Origin: Acidimicrobiaceae bacterium
Lineage (GTDB): Bacteria; Actinomycetota; Acidimicrobiia; Acidimicrobiales; RAAP-2
Reading direction: 5' to 3'
Assembly: GCA_027355725.1 (NCBI GenBank)
Contig: DAIEHI010000187.1
Span: forward strand, 1 to 52,725
Length of the DNA stretch: 52,725 nucleotides
Below are positions 46,968 through 52,725 of this stretch, one piece after another (position 1 is the stretch's first letter; the number at the start of each line of letters is the position of its first letter). A program made the position numbers and the translations under genes. The notes beneath the pieces are model-generated. The model was not told the origin of the DNA. It worked only from the letters and a program-made list of their open reading frames with translations, and searched no databases.

Positions 46968-47704
46968 AACGCCGACCTCGGGTGAGCCACGAACCTCGCG
47001 CGCCGCAACCAGAGGCGAGCTGCATGGAGGTAAATCGACAGTGATACCCAGTGGGTTTGCAGCGGATGCAGGATCAGTGCGCGGGCGACCTCGCGGCGGT
47101 TGAGCGCTCGACGCTTCAAGGACAGTCCTGCGCGAAAGGCGAGGTCATCGCCGCGCATCGCGCTGACCGAGAAGCCACAACGTTCACTTGGCGCGTTGAG
47201 GCGAAACCGGTACGTGAGGTCCATGGGTAGAAACGGCGAGACGTGCATCTCCTTCGTCTCATCACGCAGCTCTCCGAGTCCCTCTCGCGTGTCAATTACG
47301 TAGGCGTGTGATTCGCCCCAAGGGGTATTGGTGACGTCGGCCACGACCGCGCTGAGACTTTCTCCGTCCGCCTCGTAGCAGTAGTAGAGAGCGATCGGGT
47401 TGAAGCTCCATCCCCAGGTCCGGTGATGGGCGAGCAGGCGAATCGGCCCCTCGGGACGCCAGGAGAGTCGCTGCTCGACGAGGTCGCGCACAGCTGTCGC
47501 GAGCGGGATCGTCGGATCACCGAGGAAGTCGCGGCGTCGAAACGTCATAGGGGCCGAGTGTTCGGCGCGCCAAAGGGGGGCAAGATCGAGCGATGCCACT
47601 TCCTCGAGATCGATGAAGGGCATCATGATGCGGTTACGAAAGCGCCGATGGGGTCCGTGGGCGCGCTCGTGGATGACCGTGCCTTCGTAGAGTGCGCCGT
47701 TCAC
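46964..47704 (-). CDS. DUF1365 family protein
   Basis: The 246-residue protein begins ALYEGTVIHERAHGPHRRFRNRI, the family opening, and holds MMPFIDLEEV, GWSFNPIALYYCY, NTPWGESHAYVI and SPFLPMDLTYRF. The biochemical activity is not established. It is nearly always encoded beside a flavin oxidoreductase and a CFA-like methyltransferase, as here. GTG starts at 47704; both ends overlap neighbours by 4 nt, so the three genes form one translationally coupled operon. Confidence 0.92.
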   Translation of the reverse strand: MNGALYEGTVIHERAHGPHRRFRNRIMMPFIDLEEVASLDLAPLWRAEHSAPMTFRRRDFLGDPTIPLATAVRDLVEQRLSWRPEGPIRLLAHHRTWGWSFNPIALYYCYEADGESLSAVVADVTNTPWGESHAYVIDTREGLGELRDETKEMHVSPFLPMDLTYRFRLNAPSERCGFSVSAMRGDDLAFRAGLSLKRRALNRREVARALILHPLQTHWVSLSIYLHAARLWLRRARFVAHPRSAL

Positions 47705-48984
47705 GATGTCGCCATCTCATGGCGAGCGCCGAGGATGCGAGAGGTGACACGATGAGCGCTCTGGACTCCGTCCTCGTGAAATCCATATCCCCAGTACGCG
47801 CCAACGAAGTGCGTGCGCTGGCGACCGTCGATCTCGTGGTGGCGGCGCTGGGCGCGTAGGGCCGCTTCGTCGAACACCGGGTGACGGTAATCAAAGGAGG
47901 CGATCACCGTCGAGGGCTCAATGGCACTGTCAGCGTTCAACGTGATGCAGTAGTGGGTCTCTGAGACAAGGCCCTGGAGCCGGTTCGCGTAGTAGGTGAG
48001 GACTGGCACTTGGACGTCCTCGCCGCTCGAATAGTTCCAACTTGCGCGCGCGCGAGGTCGCTTCGGCAACAGGCTCACGTCAGTGTGGAGCGTCGCACGG
48101 TTGTGCTGGAACCTCATCGCCCCCAGTATGCCCCTCTCGTCCGCGCTCGGCTCATCGAGCAGAGCGAGCGCGGTATCGGCGTGCGTGGCGAGGACCACGC
48201 GGTCGAACCGCTCGCCCTCAGGGTGAAGAGTGGAATGCACGGTGACGGCGCCAGCGTCGCGTACGACACGTGTCACCGCACAGTTGGTACGAACACGGCC
48301 ACCGAGAGGAGCGATCAGCGCCTCGACGTAACGGCGCGCGCCGCCGGTCACGGTACGCCAGCGCGGTCGGTCGCCGAAGGTGAGAAGTCCGTGCTGGTGT
48401 AGGAAACGCGCGAGTGGAGCCGCAGGGAACGCCGTGAAGGTCTGAGGGTTGGCAGACCAGATGGATGCTCCAAGGGGGATGAGGTAGTCCTCCACGAAGG
48501 AGCGGCCGTAGCGACCCTTCTTAAGGAACGCCTCGAGACTGAGTGACAGGTCGTCTTCGCACAGGAGGGCCCTCGCCGCGCGGTTGAAGCGCACGACATC
48601 GAGGAGCATACGAAGGAACGACGGGCGAAACGCGTTGGTGCGTCGCGCAAGGAGCGTGTTGAGATTGGTCCCCGCGTACTCGAGGCCCGAGACTCTCGAG
48701 GAGACAGCGAAGCTCATGTCGCTCGGCTGGGTCTCGACGCCTAGCTCGTCGAGCAGAGAGGAGAAGTATGGGTAGTTGCGCTCGTTGTAGACGATGAAAC
48801 CGGTGTCGATACCGAACGTGCGCCCCCCGTCGGTCACGTCAACGGTGTTGACGTGACCTCCTAGCTTCGAATCGGCCTCGAAGACCGTGACGTCGGCGTG
48901 GGGGTGCAGGAGATGAGCAGTGACGAGACCGGAGACACCGCTGCCGATCACGGCGATGCGCTCGAGGGAGGGGGATGATGACAC
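47701..48984 (-). CDS. NAD/FAD-dependent oxidoreductase (amine-oxidase fold)
   Basis: The 427-residue flavoprotein has the dinucleotide-binding motif IAVIGSGVSGLVTAHLL at the N-terminus with the ribose-binding acidic residue in VTVFEADSKLGGH. GIDTGFIVYNERNYP and VVLATHADTALALL follow, and the C-terminus reads HFVGAYWGYGFHEDG. It is related to the fatty-acid-desaturating or saturating flavoenzymes beside CFA-like genes. GTG 48984 has no Shine-Dalgarno sequence and lies 6 nt after a -10-like TAAACT, so the mRNA may be leaderless. Confidence 0.9.
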   Translation of the reverse strand: MSSSPSLERIAVIGSGVSGLVTAHLLHPHADVTVFEADSKLGGHVNTVDVTDGGRTFGIDTGFIVYNERNYPYFSSLLDELGVETQPSDMSFAVSSRVSGLEYAGTNLNTLLARRTNAFRPSFLRMLLDVVRFNRAARALLCEDDLSLSLEAFLKKGRYGRSFVEDYLIPLGASIWSANPQTFTAFPAAPLARFLHQHGLLTFGDRPRWRTVTGGARRYVEALIAPLGGRVRTNCAVTRVVRDAGAVTVHSTLHPEGERFDRVVLATHADTALALLDEPSADERGILGAMRFQHNRATLHTDVSLLPKRPRARASWNYSSGEDVQVPVLTYYANRLQGLVSETHYCITLNADSAIEPSTVIASFDYRHPVFDEAALRAQRRHHEIDGRQRTHFVGAYWGYGFHEDGVQSAHRVTSRILGARHEMATS

Positions 48985-49019
48985 GAAATGAGTTTAGTGC
49001 TAAACTAAAAAGATCAATC
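48978..49019. promoter_or_regulatory. Divergent promoters with shared 16-bp palindromic operator
   Basis: AGTTTAG-TG-CTAAACT (48991-49006) is a perfect inverted repeat in the gap between the two divergent operons. Rightward promoter: ATGACA (48978-48983), 17-bp spacer, TAAACT (49001-49006). Leftward: TTGATC (49017-49012), 15-bp spacer, TAAACT (48996-48991). The palindrome supplies both -10 boxes, so one bound repressor could shut both operons. The obvious candidate is the cobalamin-binding regulator at 50458. Confidence 0.65.
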
Positions 49020-49038
49020 CGCGACCGAAGGATCAGTC

Positions 49039-49485
49039 ATCGCCCGCTATCGCACCATCATCACCTGCGCCTGGGATATCGACCAGGCTTTCGCCTACAT
49101 GACCAACTTCGCCCACGCCGAGAAGTGGGATCCGGGTGTGACGGCGGCCCGACGGGTGGAGTCCGGTGAGATTGGCCTCGACTCGCAGTTCGATCTCACA
49201 GTGCCGTCAGCGGGTCGGGTGATGACGCTGCGCTATCGCGTCACCGACTTCGAGCCCAGTCGGCGCGTCACCTTCACCGCGACTACGCCGAGATTGCGCT
49301 CGGTCGACACCCTTACGTTCACACAGCGACCGGCGGGTTGTGAGATGACCTACGACGCCGACTTGCGATTCACCGGCGTCGCGGCGCTCGCCAATCCCCT
49401 CCTCGCGCTCGCCTTTCGCCGAATCGGCAATCGTGCCCGCGACTCGCTGCGCGCCCTGCTGGGCTCGCCCCCTGATGCGTCCTAG
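49039..49485 (+). CDS. SRPBCC-family protein, apparently without a canonical start codon
   Basis: The protein is about 148 residues and has the START/polyketide-cyclase-like fold pattern: ARYRTIITCAWDIDQAFAYM, then FAHAEKWDPGV and DFEPSRRVTFTA. It probably binds a hydrophobic ligand. Conserved sequence starts at about 49042, but the first in-frame ATG is at 49099, inside the first helix, and there is no ATG, GTG or TTG between 49009 and 49099. An AAGGA (49028-49032) lies 6 nt before ATC 49039, which may be a rare ATC start. The alternative is an assembly error or a non-functional gene. Confidence 0.7.
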   Translation: MARYRTIITCAWDIDQAFAYMTNFAHAEKWDPGVTAARRVESGEIGLDSQFDLTVPSAGRVMTLRYRVTDFEPSRRVTFTATTPRLRSVDTLTFTQRPAGCEMTYDADLRFTGVAALANPLLALAFRRIGNRARDSLRALLGSPPDAS

Positions 49486-50461
49486 GTCACCGGCTCGCGT
49501 GCTCGACGCGCTCCTCGAAGTCAGCGTCGTCGCCAGCTTTTCGCGCCTCGGCCCCGTCATTCGACGGCGTCTCTTTCGTTGGGAGGATCCAGACTGGTCC
49601 CACTTGACGGGGCGCGTCGCGGTGGTGACCGGGGCCACCTCAGGGCTCGGGCGCGAGATCGCTATGGACTTCGCGCGAGCCGGCGCGCGCGTCGTGCTCG
49701 TCGCTCGCGACCCATCGCGCGCTCAACGCGTGCGCGATGAGATTGCGGCGGCCTGCTCGAATTCAGAGATCTCAGTGGTCATCGCAGATCTGGGCGACCT
49801 CGAGAGTGTGCGCCACGCAGCGAACGAACTCAACGCCCTGGGAAGCGTCAACGTCCTCGTGCACAACGCCGGGGCTCTCACGCGAGACTTCACGAAGACG
49901 ACCCAAGGGCTGGAATCGACAACCGCGGTCCATCTCATTGGCCCCTTCCTCCTGACAAGACTCATCGAACCTGTCCTCGTCGCGGGTCAGGCCCGCGTAA
50001 TTTGGGTAACCTCGGGCGGCATGTACTCCCAGCCCCTCGACCTCGACTGGCTGGCCGCTCCGCAATCGCCCTACAACGGGGTGACCGCCTACGCCAAAGT
50101 CAAGCGCGCCCAGGTCGCACTGCTCGAGCATTGGGCACCGGAGATGGTCGCACACGGGATCACGATGACGGCGATGCACCCCGGCTGGACAGACACACCG
50201 GGACTACAGCGGAGCCTGCCGGCCTTTCGTCGATTCCTTCGCCCACTCCTGCGCACCCTTGCGCAAGGAGTCGACACCGTCAACTGGTTGGCAACAGCAC
50301 CCATCGCATCGACACCGCCGGGCACACTGTGGTTGGACCGGCGCGTGCGATCGATGCATCGACTCAAACGAACGCGCGACAGCGACACACCTGCACGCCG
50401 CGAGCGACTCTGGCGCTACTGCGAACTCCGGGCCGGTCTCGCTGCGCAGGGACCAGTGTGA
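49475..50461 (+). CDS. Short-chain dehydrogenase/reductase
   Basis: The 328-residue oxidoreductase has VAVVTGATSGLGREIA (NAD(P)-binding T-G-x3-G-x-G) near residue 48, the cofactor Arg region VARDPSRA, HNAGALT (N-A-G motif), the catalytic region with S in VTSGGMYS and Y-x3-K in TAYAKVKRAQ, and MHPGWTDTPG. It resembles retinol-dehydrogenase/WWOX-like SDRs. ATG 49475 overlaps the SRPBCC gene by 11 bp. An N-terminal helix rich in hydrophobic residues may contact the membrane. The substrate is unknown; lipid or isoprenoid alcohols are possible. Confidence 0.88.
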   Translation: MRPRSPARVLDALLEVSVVASFSRLGPVIRRRLFRWEDPDWSHLTGRVAVVTGATSGLGREIAMDFARAGARVVLVARDPSRAQRVRDEIAAACSNSEISVVIADLGDLESVRHAANELNALGSVNVLVHNAGALTRDFTKTTQGLESTTAVHLIGPFLLTRLIEPVLVAGQARVIWVTSGGMYSQPLDLDWLAAPQSPYNGVTAYAKVKRAQVALLEHWAPEMVAHGITMTAMHPGWTDTPGLQRSLPAFRRFLRPLLRTLAQGVDTVNWLATAPIASTPPGTLWLDRRVRSMHRLKRTRDSDTPARRERLWRYCELRAGLAAQGPV

Positions 50462-51267
50462 GCGCCGAGCGTCTCGGTCTGACCGAAGTCGCTGAGCGAC
50501 TCGGGGTGCACTACATGACGGCGTATCGCTACGTGCGAACCGGTCGACTCGCGGCCGAGCGTGACGGCACGCAGTGGGTCGTGCTCGCCTCTGAACTCGA
50601 CCACTTCGACCTCGGCGACCTCGGCGCCACGGTGTCGAGTGAGCGATCGGTGGACCGCGTGAGCCGCCTGGCCGAGCGGCTGCTTGACGGGGACGAGAAC
50701 GGGGCGTGGACGATCGCCCAGGAGTATCTCGCCGGAGGCGCGTCGCCGACCCAGCTCTATCAGGGGCTGTTCACGCCAGCGATGCACGTCATCGGCGAGC
50801 GGTGGCAGCGGGGCGAGGTCGGCGTCGCCGACGAGCACCGCGCGTCCGTAGTCATGTCACGTCTCGTCGGACGAAGTGGCCCTCTATTTCGCAGTCGTGG
50901 CACCCGAAACGGAACGATCGTCGTAGGCGCGCCCGCGGGTGAGATGCACGGACTGGCGACGTCGTTCGCGGCCGACATCCTTCGTGCGAGGCGTTTCGAC
51001 GTCGTCGACCTCGGCGCCAACGTGCCGACCGACTCTTTCGTCACGTGCGTACTGGGGACCAATCGACTGATCGGAGTCGTCATCAGCGTCGTGACGCAAG
51101 AGAGCCGCAAGGGTGCCGCAGAGTTGATCAGGGCACTGCGCCGCGCCAAGGTCAGCGTGCCCCTGTTTCTCGGGGGAGCTGGCGTCGACGACGTATCGGC
51201 TCACGAAATGGGAGCCGATCACTGGGCGCCCGACGTGAGTGCGGTGGCGTCCAAGTTGGACGACTGA
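50458..51267 (+). CDS. Cobalamin-binding transcription regulator, CarH/LitR-like photosensory module with excisionase-type HTH
   Basis: The 269-residue protein has an N-terminal HTH (residues 6-50): LTEVAERLGVHYMTAYRYV with wing RLAAERDGTQWVV, more like BldC/excisionase HTHs than classical MerR. A helical B12-cap (about 65-135) holds W116-x9-E126-H127, the W-x9-E-H signature of CarH-type adenosylcobalamin photoreceptors. The B12 Rossmann domain follows, with GAPAGEMHGLA placing H164 as lower cobalt ligand, then VVDLGANVP and LFLGGAGV. In the dark such proteins form DNA-binding tetramers and light breaks them. GTG 50458 overlaps the SDR stop as GTGA. It is last in the SRPBCC-SDR operon and probably represses both divergent operons. 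Confidence 0.87.
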   Translation: MSAERLGLTEVAERLGVHYMTAYRYVRTGRLAAERDGTQWVVLASELDHFDLGDLGATVSSERSVDRVSRLAERLLDGDENGAWTIAQEYLAGGASPTQLYQGLFTPAMHVIGERWQRGEVGVADEHRASVVMSRLVGRSGPLFRSRGTRNGTIVVGAPAGEMHGLATSFAADILRARRFDVVDLGANVPTDSFVTCVLGTNRLIGVVISVVTQESRKGAAELIRALRRAKVSVPLFLGGAGVDDVSAHEMGADHWAPDVSAVASKLDD

Positions 51268-51843
51268 TCGTCCTCGGCCCAGTCATTCGAGGTGGGTCGA
51301 TCGACGGATAGTCCGCAGAGCATCCATTCCTTGAGCGAACATTCTTTCAAGACCAGTTCGGATGAACACTGGCAGCGCCTACTTCATCTCCCTCACTACG
51401 TATGTGCAGCGGCTAGCGCAATGATGTTCAGTCATGACGCCAGCGAGCAGACGTCGGTGCACATCCTGATTAAACGCGTGTCTTGTTTGAGAGATGTCAA
51501 ATCGATCAGTTCATGCCAACGGTCCGACATGCTGCTCGCAAGGAGAAGACCAGTTCTCTTATTTGCGGGACGACCGGGCCGAGCCTTCCTGACTACTTGA
51601 CTCGCTCCTGAACGTCGTACGCGCCTTCACGAGGTCGAGCCACGTCGTCGCATTCGAGCCTCTTGACGCCGGGCCGACGTCTGGTCTCGATCAACGCTTG
51701 TTGTTTCGAGCACTAGCGGATCCGTGGAGAAAAGTCACACCCGAACGACGGCGTCTGTACGCGATTGCTTTCAACCATTTCGTTGACGGGGCTCATCAGC
51801 CACGATTGTCGAGTCCGTAAATGCTCTGTCCACCTCGGTGGAA
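51268..51843. other. 576-bp gap between convergent genes
   Basis: No confident gene is seen. A plus-strand frame without a clear start (51593-51820) contains protein-like text (LDQRLLFRALADPWRKVTPE) and may be the tail of a lost gene. The rest shows no recognisable structure. Confidence 0.4.
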
Positions 51844-52362
51844 TTAGTCGACGATCTTTCGTAACGTGTTGATGTTGCGGTTGGTGTGAAAATTCTTGTA
51901 ACGGGCCTTCGTCAAGTAGTGGGCGAAGCCACTCTGGAGCGTGCTCCCCTTCAGGACCCTCCAGTACACCACGCCATCGCCACGTTCAATACTCTCCGTA
52001 TCGGGGTCGAGGTCGTGTGCCTCCTTGACAAGTTGCTTCTCGAGACCATTCTCGAAGAAGATCACGTAACTATGCGTTGCAGCATCCCCGCTCTCGAATG
52101 GCGAAGCGTCGACGATCCGCTTCAGTGCTGCCACCGAGTAGATCTGCACATGGACCGGGTAGTTGAAGCGCGCAAATAGTCTCGCTTCGATGTCTCGTTT
52201 CAAGGACGCGCGTGCACTCGTGCTCTCGAAGACGACGTTCCCTGTTTGCAGGATCGTGGTCACGCTTCGGTACCCCGCGTCCTCGAAGCAGGTCTTGAGT
52301 TCCACCATCTTGATCGTGCGACGTCCAACGTTGATACCGCGCAGAAATGCAACGTATCGCAT
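51844..52362 (-). CDS. DUF1697 family protein
   Basis: The 172-residue protein starts MRYVAFLRGINVGRRTIKM, the family hallmark, followed by CFEDAGYRSVTTILQTGNVVF and YPVHVQIYSVAALKRIV. The molecular function of the family is not known. ATG 52362 starts exactly at the conserved region; an upstream ATG at 52404 adds an unconserved leader. It is convergent with the cobalamin-regulator operon. Confidence 0.9.
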   Translation of the reverse strand: MRYVAFLRGINVGRRTIKMVELKTCFEDAGYRSVTTILQTGNVVFESTSARASLKRDIEARLFARFNYPVHVQIYSVAALKRIVDASPFESGDAATHSYVIFFENGLEKQLVKEAHDLDPDTESIERGDGVVYWRVLKGSTLQSGFAHYLTKARYKNFHTNRNINTLRKIVD

Positions 52363-52597
52363 GAAATGATGGTATCGAGTAGCAAGTGCTCCGGGCATTG
52401 CCATCGTCGATTGATCCGAACCGCCATGCGCTCGTCATGTCCGATTGAACAGTTCTCAACGTTTCAAGTCTGCATTTGTACGACGGACTTCGTGAATCCG
52501 TACTCTCTCGATAACCCGGATCGCTGCGGGATGGGTCAATACCCATGCTCGAAAATGAATGGGTGGGTGAGGCTACCCACGAAACAAACCAACACGG

Positions 52598-52725
52598 TCA
52601 GATCGAGACCGGCAACACCTTCATGATCGAGCGCGCGATCACCTTGTACCCGCTGTCGTTGGGGTGGATGTTCGGACCGTACGGTTTTGGTGCGCACATC
52701 CAGGTCAGGGCGCAGACCCTCGCCA
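52598..52725 (-). CDS. SGNH/GDSL hydrolase, C-terminal end (partial)
   Basis: The window ends inside this gene. The last about 41 residues read ALTWMCAPKPYGPNIHPNDSGYKVIA and onward, stopping at TGA 52600-52598. The N-I-H-P-N-D-x-G-Y block holds the catalytic His of actinobacterial SGNH esterases. The nucleophile Ser and the start lie beyond 52725. Confidence 0.8.
   Translation of the reverse strand, partial: ARVCALTWMCAPKPYGPNIHPNDSGYKVIARSIMKVLPVSI

Noticed and set aside
51593..51820. Protein-like plus-strand frame LDQRLLFRALADPWRK
   Set aside because: There is no plausible start codon and no neighbour to link it to. It could be a gene tail but cannot be supported.

Overview
This window is high-GC DNA from what is most likely an actinobacterium, possibly Acidimicrobiia; that placement is an inference. 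It rests on the dnaK-grpE-dnaJ-hspR-clpB heat-shock operon with an HspR (HAIR-like) operator, a GlnR-type operator before amt-glnB, frequent GTG starts with 4-nt stop/start overlaps, and an EtfD-like membrane Fe-S protein. About three quarters is conserved chromosome. The rest is a 12.3-kb integrated element.

Layout. 1-127: the end of a tRNA (probably Asp) and a complete tRNA-Phe. 0.5-5.6 kb: a serine hydrolase, then pyrE, purM and purF on the minus strand, and a plus-strand PHP phosphoesterase. 5.6-14 kb: a tightly packed minus-strand purine operon, purA-purD-purB-purC-purS-purQ-(membrane protein)-purL. 14-20.4 kb: the chaperone operon. 20.5-23.3 kb: phosphoglycerate mutase converging on amt-glnB. 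23.3-29.1 kb: an EtfD-like quinone-linked Fe-S oxidoreductase, dCTP deaminase, and a three-gene extracytosolic flavin electron-transfer unit (ferric-reductase-like flavoprotein, secreted FMN-binding protein, ApbE).

29153-41576: a tRNA-Gly(CCC) gene carries an integrated element bounded by a perfect 51-bp direct repeat of the tRNA 3' half. Helically phased short repeats lie just inside both ends and look like integrase or excisionase arm sites. The element holds a tyrosine integrase, an excisionase-like HTH protein and a small actinobacterial-ICE-type protein remnant. Its cargo includes an ABC-F ATPase, three intact GNAT acetyltransferases, a GNAT/SDR gene wreck and an MFS exporter, which together suggest drug resistance. 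It also carries a two-gene operon of a HEPN protein and a possible PD-(D/E)XK-like protein, plus a second small HEPN protein. This last group is the best candidate for an undescribed defence system.

41.6-45.7 kb: a secreted Asp-box protein, a PadR regulator coupled to a membrane protein with a likely autoregulated promoter, and a YdeI-like protein. 45.7-51.3 kb: two divergent operons. One encodes an FAD oxidoreductase, a DUF1365 protein and a cyclopropane-fatty-acid-synthase-like methyltransferase. The other encodes an SRPBCC protein, an SDR and a cobalamin-binding regulator with the W-x9-E-H signature of CarH-type photoreceptors. A 16-bp palindrome sits over both divergent promoters. This looks like a light- and B12-controlled membrane-lipid module. 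The window ends with a DUF1697 protein and the C-terminus of an SGNH hydrolase.

All functional calls come from reading motifs and context. No database search was run.
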